Below are positions 7,254-15,590 of a stretch of 64,000 bases of DNA, piece after piece. Below the pieces are notes generated by a model. It was given only the letters and a program-made list of their open reading frames with translations, ran no database searches and had not been told where the DNA came from. Source of the DNA: Clostridia bacterium (GTDB taxonomy: Bacteria; Bacillota; Clostridia; Christensenellales; Borkfalkiaceae); assembly GCA_017621155.1 (NCBI GenBank), contig JAGATP010000041.1, positions 49,235 to 113,234 on the forward strand, written 5' to 3'. Positions within the stretch are counted from its first letter, which is position 1. The number at the start of each line of letters is the position of its first letter. Position numbers and translations under genes: made by a program.

Positions 7254-9620
7254 ATGAATGCAAACGAGAAGAGAAAGACATTGAAAGAAGTGAAAGTCGG
7301 GGAGAGCGCCGTCATCCAAAGCGTGGGCGGAAGCGGTTCTCAGCGACAGCACCTTTTGGACATGGGCGTCATTCCGGGGACGGAAGTCACCCTCGTCAAG
7401 CTTGCGCCTATGGGCGATCCCATGGAGCTGCGTATTTACGATTATGAGCTTACCATCCGCCTCGCGGACGCCGAAAACATCGGGGTATCCGAGCCTTACA
7501 TAAAAAAGGAAGAGAAGGATTCTTCCGCCTTCCGGGCAGTTCGGGCGCATCCCGGACTCGGCGAGGGCGGCAAGTACCACGAAAAGGGGACGGAGCCCCT
7601 TCCCAAAGACGAACTACTCACCTTTGCGCTCGCGGGGAATCAGAATTGCGGAAAAACCACCCTCTTCAATCAGCTCACGGGTGCAAATTGTCACGTGGGA
7701 AATTTCCCCGGCGTGACGGTGGACAGAAAGAGCGGAGCGATCAAAGATCATCCCGAAGCGGAAGTGACCGATCTTCCGGGAATTTATTCCCTTTCCCCCT
7801 ATAGCGACGAGGAGCTCGTTTCCCGTCGGTTTATTTTGGAGGAGAAGCCCAAGGGCATCATCAACATCGTCGATGCCACCAATATCGAGCGGAATTTGTA
7901 TCTCACCCTCCAACTCATGGAGCTGGAAGTTCCCGTCGTCCTCGCCCTCAACATGATGGACGAGGTCAAGGGCAACGGTGGCTCGGTGGACGTCAACGGC
8001 ATGGAGGAAATGCTCGGCATTCCCGTCGTCCCCATTTCGGCGGCGAAGAACGAGGGCGTCGGCGAGCTCGTCAATCACGCCCTGCACGTCGCCTCTTATC
8101 AGGAAAAGCCCGCCCGTCAGGACTTTTGCGGCAAAGACGATCACGGCGGCGCTGTCCATCGCTGTATGCACGGCATTATGCACCTCATCGAAGATCACGC
8201 CGCGGCGGCGGGTATCCCCGTTCGCTTTGCGGCGAACAAGCTCATCGAGGGGGATACGCTCGTTTCGGAAGCTCTTTGCCTTTCTGACAACGAAAAGGAA
8301 ATGGTCGAACACATTATCGTGCAGATGGAGACAGAGCGAGGACTCGACCGCTCGGCGGCAATCGCCGACGCGCGCTTCTCCTTCATTCGGGAAGTGTGCG
8401 CGCAAACGGTCGTCCGTCCCAAGGAGAGCAAGGAACACGTCCGAAGCCGCAAAATCGATCGGATTTTGACGGGAAAATACACGGCGATTCCCTCTTTTAT
8501 CGCCATTATGGCGCTCGTCTTTTATCTCACCTTCGGCGTGATCGGCGAGGGACTCAAAGTGCTCCTCGAAATGGGAATCGACGCCTTGACTTCCGTGGTG
8601 GACGGTGCGCTTCGCTCCTGGCAGGTCAACGAAGTCGTGCATTCCCTCGTCATCGACGGTATTTTTACGGGCGTCGGAACGATTCTCTCCTTCGTGCCCA
8701 TTATCGTCGTTCTCTTTTTCTTCCTCTCCCTGTTGGAAGACAGCGGCTACATGGCGCGTGTCGCCTTCGTCATGGATCAGCTCTTAAGAAAAATCGGACT
8801 TTCGGGAAAGTCCATCGTTCCCATGCTTATCGGGTTCGGCTGTACCGTGCCCGGGGTCATGGCAACGCGCACCCTCTCTTCCGAGCGGGACAGAAAGATG
8901 ACCGTCCTTTTGACGCCTTTTATGAGCTGTTCGGCAAAGCTCCCCATTTACAGCTTCCTCGCCGTGGCGTTCTTCCCTAAGGTTTCCTGGCTCGTGATGA
9001 TCGGCATGTACTTCATCGGTATGGCGATGGGCATTCTCATCGCCTTTGTCTCCAAGAAAACGGTGTTCAAGGGAGAAGCCGTTCCCTTCATCATGGAGCT
9101 TCCCAACTATCGTCTGCCCGGAGCAAAAAACGTCGCCAGACTTCTTTGGGAAAAGACCAAGGACTTTTTGAAGCGCGCCTTTACGGTCATCCTCGTCGCC
9201 ACCATCGTCATCTGGTTCTTGCAGACGTTTGACTTCCGCATGCAGATGGTGGACTCTTCGAAGAGTATGCTCGCGACCATTGCGGGGCTCATCGCGCCTC
9301 TCTTCGCTCCCCTCGGGCTCGGAGATTATCGCATCGTCACCGCCCTCATCTCGGGATTCATGGCAAAGGAGAGCGTCGTTTCCACCCTCGTCGTGCTGTA
9401 CGGCTCGGCGGAACTGATGACGGCGGCAATCACTCCCTGCGCCGCGTTTGCCCTTCTCGTGTTCTGTCTTTTGTACACCCCTTGCGTGGCTGCGGTTGCC
9501 GCCATTCGCAAGGAACTTGGAACGCGCTGGATGCTTCTGACCGTCGTCGGTCAGTGCGTTCTCGCGTGGCTCGCCGCAGGGCTGGTCTCCCTCGTCGGCT
9601 TTCTGATCGGGTTGCTATGA
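7254..9620 (+). CDS. feoB: FeoA-FeoB fusion, ferrous iron transporter
   Basis: A 788-aa Fe2+ uptake GTPase/permease. Residues about 8-80 form a FeoA SH3-like domain (LLDMGVIPGTEVTLVKLAPM), then a linker, then the FeoB G domain: G1 GNQNCGKT (128-135), G2 FPGVTVDR, G3 DLPGIYSLSPYSDEE, G4 LNMMD. A helical GDI-like domain follows, then about eight membrane segments containing MLIGFGCTVPGVMATRTL and the second Gate-type repeat GFMAKESVVSTL. The ATG at 7254 is used because upstream codons overlap the promoter. Its stop overlaps the ATG of the small Cys-rich partner (ATGA). FeoA is usually a separate gene; the fusion is known in some Firmicutes. Confidence 0.95.
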   Translation: MNANEKRKTLKEVKVGESAVIQSVGGSGSQRQHLLDMGVIPGTEVTLVKLAPMGDPMELRIYDYELTIRLADAENIGVSEPYIKKEEKDSSAFRAVRAHPGLGEGGKYHEKGTEPLPKDELLTFALAGNQNCGKTTLFNQLTGANCHVGNFPGVTVDRKSGAIKDHPEAEVTDLPGIYSLSPYSDEELVSRRFILEEKPKGIINIVDATNIERNLYLTLQLMELEVPVVLALNMMDEVKGNGGSVDVNGMEEMLGIPVVPISAAKNEGVGELVNHALHVASYQEKPARQDFCGKDDHGGAVHRCMHGIMHLIEDHAAAAGIPVRFAANKLIEGDTLVSEALCLSDNEKEMVEHIIVQMETERGLDRSAAIADARFSFIREVCAQTVVRPKESKEHVRSRKIDRILTGKYTAIPSFIAIMALVFYLTFGVIGEGLKVLLEMGIDALTSVVDGALRSWQVNEVVHSLVIDGIFTGVGTILSFVPIIVVLFFFLSLLEDSGYMARVAFVMDQLLRKIGLSGKSIVPMLIGFGCTVPGVMATRTLSSERDRKMTVLLTPFMSCSAKLPIYSFLAVAFFPKVSWLVMIGMYFIGMAMGILIAFVSKKTVFKGEAVPFIMELPNYRLPGAKNVARLLWEKTKDFLKRAFTVILVATIVIWFLQTFDFRMQMVDSSKSMLATIAGLIAPLFAPLGLGDYRIVTALISGFMAKESVVSTLVVLYGSAELMTAAITPCAAFALLVFCLLYTPCVAAVAAIRKELGTRWMLLTVVGQCVLAWLAAGLVSLVGFLIGLL

Positions 9621-9784
9621 ATTTACCGAGCATTCTCATTTTAATCGTCGTTGGGGTCATTCTGATTGCGGACGTCGCGTATCTATTTCTCCGCGCCCGA
9701 AACAAAAAGGGCGGGTGCGACGGCTGCAACGGTTGTGACGGCTGTAACTTCTGCGAAAAACGGGAAAAGTCCGATAAGCTTTAA
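9617..9784 (+). CDS. FeoB-associated Cys-rich membrane peptide
   Basis: A 55-aa peptide: one N-terminal membrane helix (about 5-25), a basic patch RARNKKG, then a Cys-rich tail CDGCNGCDGCNFC with five cysteines spaced C-x2-C. This matches the FeoB_associated family found next to feoB in Firmicutes; the Cys cluster may bind iron or a cluster. Its ATG overlaps the feoB stop, implying translational coupling. An intrinsic terminator follows. Confidence 0.9.
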   Translation: MNLPSILILIVVGVILIADVAYLFLRARNKKGGCDGCNGCDGCNFCEKREKSDKL

Positions 9785-9804
9785 ACAGTTTAAAAATGAA
9801 GAAA

Positions 9805-9840
9805 GCACCTCCAAGTATTCAAAACTTTGGAGGTGTTTTT
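9805..9840. terminator. Bidirectional terminator between feo and suf genes
   Basis: CACCTCCAA and TTGGAGGTG pair around an AT-rich loop. TTTTT follows on the plus strand and CTTTCTTC on the minus strand, so it can serve both convergent units. Confidence 0.8.
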
Positions 9841-9861
9841 CAATCCGGAAGATAAATTGCG

Positions 9862-10779
9862 TTATTTTAAGAAACCGTTGATGATCTGCGCTTCCGCTTC
9901 CTCTTCGGTGAGCCCGAGCGTCATCAGCTTGATGAGCTGCTCTCCCGCAATCTTGCCGATCGCCGCTTCGTGAATGAGCGCGGCGTCCACGTGGTTCGCG
10001 GTCAGCTCCGGTTTTGCCGTCACGCGGGCATCATCCATGATGATGGCGTCGCATTCGGTGTGTCCCGAGCAGGCGTTGTTGCCGTTTAAGCGGGAGACGA
10101 ACTCCTGCACCGATCTGTCCTTTGCGACGGAGCGGGAAACGACGCTCGCGGAGGAATGTTCCCCGTTTAGATCGACGCTGAAATACGTCTTTGCGACCTG
10201 ATCTCCGTGCGTCATGATCTTTTCCTTGACGACGAGCGAGGCGTCCTTCTTCAGATCTCCCTCCGTTCTCCGAACGGTGGAGGAAACGCCTTTAATCTGC
10301 ACGGTCTCCATTTCGAGATACCCGCCCTCGTCCACGTGAACGATGGTGGTCGGGTTGAGGACGCGCTCTCCCGTCCCGTCCCCCTCGCCGTAGTGCTTTT
10401 CGACGTAGCGGACGCGGGCGTTCTTGCCCACATAGAAGGTGTGGATGCCGTCGTGCTCGGACTTCTGGTTGCCGCAGTTGTGAATGCCGCAGCCCGCGAT
10501 GATGAGGACATCCGCCCCCTCGCCGATGTAAAAATCGTTGTATACGGTGTCGTTCAGCCCCGTTTCCGTCATGATGACGGGAATGTGCACGCTCTCGTTT
10601 TTGGTATACGGCTTGATGATGACGTCGATGCCCGGCTTGTCCGTCTTGGTTACGATGTCGATGTGTTCGGTGGTGCGCCGTCCCGCCTTTTCGCCGTTCG
10701 AGCGGATGTTATACGCCCCTTCGGGAATTTCGTGCAGATCGGCAATTTCCATGAGCAGTCTTCTTTGAATTTCGTCCAT
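9862..10779 (-). CDS. sufB: SufB/SufD-family Fe-S cluster scaffold (SmsB-like)
   Basis: A 305-aa SufBD-type scaffold that builds Fe-S clusters together with SufC. The central beta-helix region is evident (YNDFYIGEGADVLIIAGCG, then HTFYVGKNARVRYVEKHYG) and the C-terminal part has NNACSGHTECDAIIMDD and a helical tail with LTEEEAEAQIINGFLK. It is much shorter than E. coli SufB (about 495 aa) and resembles the SmsB subunit of the minimal SmsCB systems described in archaea and some anaerobes. It begins 8 bases after sufC. No sufD, sufS, sufU or sufE is present here. Confidence 0.88.
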   Translation of the reverse strand: MDEIQRRLLMEIADLHEIPEGAYNIRSNGEKAGRRTTEHIDIVTKTDKPGIDVIIKPYTKNESVHIPVIMTETGLNDTVYNDFYIGEGADVLIIAGCGIHNCGNQKSEHDGIHTFYVGKNARVRYVEKHYGEGDGTGERVLNPTTIVHVDEGGYLEMETVQIKGVSSTVRRTEGDLKKDASLVVKEKIMTHGDQVAKTYFSVDLNGEHSSASVVSRSVAKDRSVQEFVSRLNGNNACSGHTECDAIIMDDARVTAKPELTANHVDAALIHEAAIGKIAGEQLIKLMTLGLTEEEAEAQIINGFLK

Positions 10780-10787
10780 AGTTCACC

Positions 10788-11495
10788 TCAACCTATTCTC
10801 GGACAAGCGCCGCTCAAAAAGGCGGGAAGCACCTGATCCTTGCTGCCGTCCGCAGTGACAGACCCGTTCTCGAGGACAATCACCCTGTCCGCGATATTTA
10901 AAATGCGCTCCTGATGGGAGATGATGATAATCGAATCGTTCGTCTCCCGATACAGTTTCTCGAATACCTTGATGAGACTCTGAAAGCTCCAAAGGTCGAT
11001 GCCCGCCTCGGGTTCGTCCATAATGGAGATCTTCGCGCCCCGCGCGAGGGTCATGGCGATTTCGATGCGCTTGAGCTCCCCGCCCGAAAGAGAGGCGTTC
11101 AGCTCACGGTTGACGTACTCCTTGGCGCAGAGCCCGACCTCGGAGAGGTATTCGCACACCTTGCCGACGGAAAGGCGCTTGCCCGCGGCGAGGTTCATCA
11201 GATCCATGACGGTAAGCCCTTTGAAGCGCACGGGTTGCTGAAAGGCAAACGAAATGCCCGCTTTGGCGCGCTCGGTGATGGAAAAATCAGTAATGTCCGT
11301 GCCGTTGAAGGTGATCTTTCCTCCTGTTGGCTTGAGAATGCCCGCGATGATCTTGGCAAGGGTGGATTTTCCGCTCCCGTTCGGGCCGGTAATGACGATA
11401 AACCGCTCGTTGAGAGAGAGGCTCACGTCCTTTAATATGGTTTTCGTGCCATTCCCTTCCGGAACGGCATAGCTAATGTGTTCTAATTGCAGCAT
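10788..11495 (-). CDS. sufC: SufC-type Fe-S assembly ATPase (SmsC-like)
   Basis: A 235-aa ABC ATPase that energises cluster assembly on SufB. Walker A GPNGSGKST is at 37-45, the Q-loop in FAFQQP, the signature LSGGELKR at about 136, Walker B ending MDEPEAGIDL, and the switch His in IIISHQ. The MDEPEAGIDL and SFAFQQPVRF stretches are typical of SufC rather than of import ATPases. AGAGGA precedes the ATG. First gene of a two-gene unit. Confidence 0.93.
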   Translation of the reverse strand: MLQLEHISYAVPEGNGTKTILKDVSLSLNERFIVITGPNGSGKSTLAKIIAGILKPTGGKITFNGTDITDFSITERAKAGISFAFQQPVRFKGLTVMDLMNLAAGKRLSVGKVCEYLSEVGLCAKEYVNRELNASLSGGELKRIEIAMTLARGAKISIMDEPEAGIDLWSFQSLIKVFEKLYRETNDSIIIISHQERILNIADRVIVLENGSVTADGSKDQVLPAFLSGACPRIG

Positions 11496-11514
11496 AATGA
11501 TTCCTCTGTTTGTT

Positions 11515-11544
11515 ATTATACCCCAAAGATTGGGAAACCGTCAA
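11515..11544 (-). promoter_or_regulatory. Promoter of sufC-sufB
   Basis: TTGACG (11539-11544), 18 bases, TATAAT (11515-11520) on the minus strand. It lies directly after the stop of the upstream ThrE gene. Confidence 0.75.
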
Positions 11545-11550
11545 TTGCTT

Positions 11551-12843
11551 TTAATGCGTTCCCTTGGATTTGTGCATGTGTCGCTGAAATTTCGGTATTT
11601 TAATGAGGCGAATGAGCAGTGAGACGATAACGACGCCCACGGCGATGCCGGCGGAGACTTCGAGGGTGGTCAAAGCGGATTCCGTAAAGGCTTGGATATC
11701 TCCCTGCATGAGATAAAACGTCGCGTTATAGAGATGATATCCGGGCGCAAGCGGCACCAACCCCGGAAGGGTGTACAGCGTGACGGGCGTTTTGGCGATT
11801 CCTCCCGTTGTCTCGCAGTAGACGGCGAGGACGAGGGTGGCGATGAAGTTGGAGAGAAATTTGGGATCTATGGCGAAAAAATCCTTCGACAGCGCAAACA
11901 TGGCGTAGCTGATGAGCGAAGCGGCGAGGGAAAAGGGCAGATAGCGGAAGGGAAGCCGATAGAGAATGCAAAATCCGAGAGGCCCGACAATCGCCGTCGC
12001 GAGAAAGACAATCGCGTAGGGGAAGGAAACGGAAGAGGTGTGATCGACCGAAGGGAAAAAGCGCGCAAACCAAAGGGCAAGGGAATAGCCCACCGCGATG
12101 GCGACAGCCGTGAGGAGCGCCTGCAAGAGCTTGAGCATTCCCGCGACGAGGTCTCCGCACAGAAGGTCGCGCAGGGCGTTGCCGAAGAGAATTCCCGTGA
12201 TAAAGAGCATGAGCGTTCCCGCGTTGATAGCGGTCAGATGGTGCCCGATGCCCGCCGCGCAGAAGAGGACGGCGAACAGTCCGCTTAAAAAGGAATCCAT
12301 AAAGGTGCGGGCAAGGGTGTTGATGATGCGCTTGGTCAGCCAGAAATTAAACCAAAAGATGACAAAGCCGATGAACGCCGCCGCGAAAAAATCGGCAAAG
12401 TCGCCTCCGAAGGCGATTGCAAACCCGCCTGCGCCGAGCGCCATGCCGAGCATGTCGAGGGAGGAAAGCTTTTTGTTCTCTTTGATCAGCTCGGAAAACA
12501 GCGCCTCCGCCTCGTCTAAGGGGAGGTGTTCCTTGCAGATGCGATCTGCAAGCCTCGCGAGGGATAACAGCATTCCAAGGTCGGTGGTCGTCTCGTATAC
12601 CCTGCGAATTTGCGTGGTGTGGTAGCCGTCCTGCATCAAAACGGACGCCTGCACGAGGGAGGTAATGGCAAAGGGCGCCACTTGCTTTGCCCCGTAGGCA
12701 AGGCAAATCCGCACGATGGTATTTTCTACGCGCTGAATCTGCGCTCCTTTTTCCAGCAGCTTTTCCGCAAAATCCATGGCGAGCCCCACGATTCTGTCCG
12801 ATTCGTACAGTGACGACGGGCTTCTTTGTTCCGAATGTTCCAT
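11551..12843 (-). CDS. ThrE-like threonine/serine exporter, paralog 2
   Basis: A 430-aa second ThrE-family exporter. The N-terminal signature FAEKLLEKGAQIQRVENTIV parallels FATHLGKEMLACGANIERV in paralog 1; about ten membrane segments follow and the tail is basic. The start at 12843 is preferred because the promoter -10 box lies at 12867-12872, which excludes the longer frame to 12876. A GAGGG site lies 10 bases upstream. It may transport a different amino acid or small peptide than paralog 1; sequence alone does not tell. Confidence 0.86.
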   Translation of the reverse strand: MEHSEQRSPSSLYESDRIVGLAMDFAEKLLEKGAQIQRVENTIVRICLAYGAKQVAPFAITSLVQASVLMQDGYHTTQIRRVYETTTDLGMLLSLARLADRICKEHLPLDEAEALFSELIKENKKLSSLDMLGMALGAGGFAIAFGGDFADFFAAAFIGFVIFWFNFWLTKRIINTLARTFMDSFLSGLFAVLFCAAGIGHHLTAINAGTLMLFITGILFGNALRDLLCGDLVAGMLKLLQALLTAVAIAVGYSLALWFARFFPSVDHTSSVSFPYAIVFLATAIVGPLGFCILYRLPFRYLPFSLAASLISYAMFALSKDFFAIDPKFLSNFIATLVLAVYCETTGGIAKTPVTLYTLPGLVPLAPGYHLYNATFYLMQGDIQAFTESALTTLEVSAGIAVGVVIVSLLIRLIKIPKFQRHMHKSKGTH

Positions 12844-12866
12844 AATATCCGCTCCCTCGGCACAAC

Positions 12867-12895
12867 AGTATACCAACTTTTTTGTCGAAAGTCAA
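12867..12895 (-). promoter_or_regulatory. Promoter of ThrE paralog 2
   Basis: TTGACT (12890-12895), 17 bases, TATACT (12867-12872) on the minus strand, giving a leader of about 17 bases. Confidence 0.8.
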
Positions 12896-12902
12896 AAGAT
12901 TT

Positions 12903-12937
12903 GAAACAAAAAAAGACAATCACAAAAAAGTGACTGT
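12903..12937 (-). terminator. Second terminator-like hairpin after the phosphatase gene
   Basis: On the minus strand ACAGTCAC and GTGATTGT pair around a T6 loop and are followed by CTTTTTTTG. With the stem at 13001-13033 it forms a tandem pair. Confidence 0.6.
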
Positions 12938-12989
12938 TCTCTCATTTCATCGGATCGGGCGTTCTCAAAGAGAAATCCTTTCCTTCTCT

Positions 12990-13036
12990 TGGAAAAACTT
13001 CGGCAGATCTTAGAAAATTACCAAGATCTGCCGAAA
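12990..13036 (-). terminator. Intrinsic terminator of the tyrosine phosphatase gene
   Basis: CGGCAGATCTTGG and CTAAGATCTGCCG form a stem of at least 11 bp on the minus strand, followed by AAGTTTTTCC. Confidence 0.75.
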
Positions 13037-13056
13037 AAATCGGATTTAGGATGCTT

Positions 13057-13890
13057 TTATAAAGGGAGAACTTCTTCGAGGTACTTGTCCCGAAGGGCTT
13101 TCATTTCCTCCTCGGTGATGCCGAGGGCTTCTTTGCAGTAGTTGGGAATGCTTTGATAGCGTTCCTTGATCTTTTCCAAAATTGCATGGATATAAATGCG
13201 CTTTGCCTTCATCATGGCGATGATCAGCGCTTTGAATTGTCCGGAAACGGGAGCAATGGTCATGCCGATTTTTTGCCAGGAGCGCTTTCTGCGCTGGAAG
13301 ACGTCCGAAAGGCAGTAATCGAGCTCCATGATGTGCTCGTCGACGCCGAGAATGCCCTCAACGAGCATGGCGCAGACGCCCGCCCTGTCCTTTCCTGCCG
13401 AGCAGTGCCAAAGGACGCAGCCCTCTTCCTCGATGAGCATATGTAAAAATTCGGCGAGCTTTTGCTGCGGGTCTTTCTGGAAGAGAATAGATTCGTACAT
13501 GGCAATCATGTAGTTGTCCGCACTGCCGAACTCTTCCTTGATGCGCCTGCTTTCTTTTGCCATGAGCCTTCTCATGCTCCGATCGTGCGTGATGCCCGCC
13601 GTCGCCGTGCAGAGGAGGGGAATGCGGATGTATTCCGCCCCCGGGATCATGGTGTCGGGGTATTCTCCGATTTCCGTGTCGATGCGCAGATCGACAATCT
13701 TTGTCACGCCGATCTGATGCAGGCGCGCAATCGTCTTTTCGGGAAGCTTAAAGAGCTTTCCGCTGCGAATGAGCTTTCCGTATTTGACCACCCTTCCGTC
13801 CTTGGTGGGCAGCCCCCCCAAATCCCTCGTGTTATTCAGTTTTTTCAAGCGAAGGGTGGTAATTCCCACCTCATTTTGGATTTTAGCCAT
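13057..13890 (-). CDS. Tyrosine-protein phosphatase (PTP-B/Y_phosphatase3 type)
   Basis: A 277-aa cysteine-dependent phosphatase. It opens with NTRDLGGLPTKDGRVVKYG (20-38), the hallmark of the Tyr_phosphatase3 family, and has the P-loop HCSAGKDRAG at 162-171 with Cys163 and Arg169. No signal peptide is seen. Family members act on phosphotyrosine, phosphoserine or phosphoinositides; substrate here is unknown. The start at 13890 has a GGGGAATT site and fits the promoter; the open frame continues far upstream but runs through the promoter and is not used. Monocistronic. Confidence 0.9.
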   Translation of the reverse strand: MAKIQNEVGITTLRLKKLNNTRDLGGLPTKDGRVVKYGKLIRSGKLFKLPEKTIARLHQIGVTKIVDLRIDTEIGEYPDTMIPGAEYIRIPLLCTATAGITHDRSMRRLMAKESRRIKEEFGSADNYMIAMYESILFQKDPQQKLAEFLHMLIEEEGCVLWHCSAGKDRAGVCAMLVEGILGVDEHIMELDYCLSDVFQRRKRSWQKIGMTIAPVSGQFKALIIAMMKAKRIYIHAILEKIKERYQSIPNYCKEALGITEEEMKALRDKYLEEVLPL

Positions 13891-13923
13891 AATTCCCCAT
13901 GCTTTTACTTTTGTTCGGTTGTT

Positions 13924-13952
13924 ATTATAGCAAAAAAGAAAGGGTCTGTCAA
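13924..13952 (-). promoter_or_regulatory. Perfect-consensus promoter of the phosphatase gene
   Basis: TTGACA (13947-13952), 17 bases, TATAAT (13924-13929) on the minus strand. The -35 box lies in an imperfect palindrome GGTCTGTC/GACAAACC. Confidence 0.85.
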
Positions 13953-14065
13953 TCGACAAACCGTGAAAATTTTTGGATCGGCGTGAAAGCTTTGGTAATT
14001 TCAGAAGGAGCAGATTGCGGAAAGGTGTTTGGAACAAAAAAAGACAGATATTTTTCAAATAGGGA

Positions 14066-14094
14066 TAGACAAGCGAAGAAAAATGTGCTATACT
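14066..14094 (+). promoter_or_regulatory. Promoter of the phosphoribosyltransferase-like gene
   Basis: TAGACA (14066-14071), 17 bases, TATACT (14089-14094). The start point near 14101 is at the base of the hairpin 14096-14137. Confidence 0.75.
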
Positions 14095-14095
14095 A

Positions 14096-14137
14096 TAACC
14101 GGAATGTTTCAAATCCGAGTTTGGAATGCTCCGGTTA
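14096..14137 (+). repeat. Leader hairpin, short copy of repeat family 2
   Basis: TAACCGGA and TCCGGTTA form the outer stem and TTTCAAA/TTTGGAA an inner stem. The segment CGAGTTTGGAATGC followed by CCGGTTAAG recurs at 59973-59998 in the dxs leader, and TGTTTCAAATCC resembles TGTTCTAAATCC at 59880. This copy looks like the two ends of that longer element with the middle removed. Confidence 0.5.
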
Positions 14138-14160
14138 AGAAAATGAGCAGGGGGATTTTT

Positions 14161-14787
14161 ATGGAATCCAGAGCAATTTACAAAGTATCGCCGCAAAACA
14201 GCGCCATCGCCATTACCGTCATTCCCGGGCATTTTGCGACCAACCATTCGCATACCAATTACTTCGTCGATCTGACGGAGATGAAATCCATGCACAAAAT
14301 GGCAAAGGCGGCTGCCGAGCGCTTTGCGCAACACTACGTCGCCACGCCTGTCGACACCATCGTCTGTCTGGAGCGCACGAAGATGGTCGCGGCGTTTCTC
14401 GCAGATAAGCTTTCGCAGGGCGGAATCAATCAAGGGCAGGACATCGCCGTTCTGACGCCCGAGCTTTCCAATGGACAGCTTTTGCTTCGGGATAACCTGA
14501 AAAATCTCGTTTTCGGCAAGCACGTCCTTATTATGTTCGCCAACGTCTCTACGGGACTCACCGCGGCGACCGCCGTGGAAGGGGTCAAGTATTACGGAGG
14601 CACGCCCGTCGGCATTGCCGCGCTCTATTCGGTGCAGAGCGAGGTCTCGGAAACGGAGGTCTACCCCATTTTCTCCCTCGAAGATCTACCCGACTATCAG
14701 ACGCACAACAAAGCCGTCTGTCCTCTTTGCAGAAGTCGCGTCAAGCTTGATGCGCTCATCAACAGCTACGGCTATTCCAAGCTGTAG
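14161..14787 (+). CDS. Phosphoribosyltransferase-like protein with degenerate PRPP loop
   Basis: A 208-aa protein with the overall plan of orotate phosphoribosyltransferases: an early substrate region, VDTIVCLERTKMVAAFLAD (64-82), and a late hairpin GVKYYGGTPVGIAALYSV. At the PRPP-binding loop, where active enzymes have an acidic pair before TTG, it reads VLIMFANVSTGLTA (122-134), so the acidic pair is absent. The C-terminus has a CPLC motif (C187, C190). It may be a regulator or bind another ligand. A GGGGG site lies 6 bases before the ATG; an alternative ATG at 14143 lacks one. Monocistronic. Confidence 0.7.
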   Translation: MESRAIYKVSPQNSAIAITVIPGHFATNHSHTNYFVDLTEMKSMHKMAKAAAERFAQHYVATPVDTIVCLERTKMVAAFLADKLSQGGINQGQDIAVLTPELSNGQLLLRDNLKNLVFGKHVLIMFANVSTGLTAATAVEGVKYYGGTPVGIAALYSVQSEVSETEVYPIFSLEDLPDYQTHNKAVCPLCRSRVKLDALINSYGYSKL

Positions 14788-14800
14788 AGAAAAACACAAA

Positions 14801-14842
14801 AGAAATGCCGTGTCGATAGCATCGACACGGCTCTTTGTTCTT
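14801..14842. terminator. Bidirectional terminator
   Basis: GCCGTGTCGAT (14807-14817) and ATCGACACGGC (14821-14831) make a perfect 11-bp stem with loop AGC. TCTTTGTTCTT follows on the plus strand and ATTTCTTTTGTG on the minus strand. It separates two convergent genes. Confidence 0.9.
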
Positions 14843-15563
14843 ACCGGCGTTTTTGATCGAACTCGCCGCGCTCGATGCGCTCGTACAGTCCGTTGACCCG
14901 CTCCTTGAAGGCTTCCGCGATCTGACCGCGCTTCATGCCCGGAAATTCGCCGAGAGTACAGGCTTCGCCGACGACGATCAGCCTCTTCTTCTTGTGATAG
15001 TAGACGGGTCTTACGGGAATGTCTTTCCCGTTTGCCTTGCGGTACTGATCCATCACCATGACGAATCCGGGGAAGAAGTTCGTCATCTTTTCGTGATAGC
15101 CGTCGTTTGAATTTTCGGGAAAGATCAAAAGTGCGCTGTCGTCTAAGACGGTAACGCTCTGCTTGATGGTCTTGGCGAGCCGCGCGTCGGGATAGGTGGG
15201 CAAAAACTTCATGCCGCGGTAGAAAAACTGCGAAAAGAAGGCCTCAAAGGTCGCAAGGCATCCTGCCCAGAAGGGCGGGACTTTGTTTTTTTGAATGTAG
15301 AGGGTGTTCTTCAGATAACTGCGTCTCGTCTTGTAATTTTCAAGCATTTGGTGCGCGCCCCATTTGACCGTATAGACGGGGAAATAGAGCTCGTACTGAA
15401 AGGGCCCCATCTTATTGACGTGGTTTGCGACGTACAGACATTGCTCGGGGATCTTTCCGTCCGTCGAGACGACTCTGATTTTCGGTGTAAAGAGACGAAA
15501 AAAGCCCTTGATCACGGAGAAAAAGGGCTGTTTGCGTTTGGGCGGTTGATAAGCGATTTTCAT
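14841..15563 (-). CDS. PlsC-like lysophospholipid acyltransferase
   Basis: A 240-aa protein with the 1-acylglycerol-phosphate acyltransferase fold. Motif I reads NHVNKMGPFQ (47-56), where the usual NHx4D has Gly in place of Asp. The FPE box is LLIFPENSND, followed by a PxxPVxPVYY-like segment (IPVRPVYYHKKK). One short hydrophobic stretch near the N-terminus could touch the membrane. With the catalytic Asp replaced, activity is uncertain; it may use another acidic residue or another acyl acceptor. Own promoter; ends convergent with the phosphoribosyltransferase-like gene. Confidence 0.75.
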   Translation of the reverse strand: MKIAYQPPKRKQPFFSVIKGFFRLFTPKIRVVSTDGKIPEQCLYVANHVNKMGPFQYELYFPVYTVKWGAHQMLENYKTRRSYLKNTLYIQKNKVPPFWAGCLATFEAFFSQFFYRGMKFLPTYPDARLAKTIKQSVTVLDDSALLIFPENSNDGYHEKMTNFFPGFVMVMDQYRKANGKDIPVRPVYYHKKKRLIVVGEACTLGEFPGMKRGQIAEAFKERVNGLYERIERGEFDQKRR

Positions 15564-15590
15564 AGAGACCTCTTCTTTAGATTCCCCTCT

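Noticed and set aside
7614..8642. Long antisense frame over feoB
   Set aside because: Shadow of a GC-rich gene with clear domains on the other strand; rich in His, Arg and Asp and without a ribosome site.
13891..14523. Upstream extension of the tyrosine phosphatase frame
   Set aside because: It runs through a perfect promoter and over the oppositely oriented phosphoribosyltransferase-like gene; family homology begins after the start at 13890.
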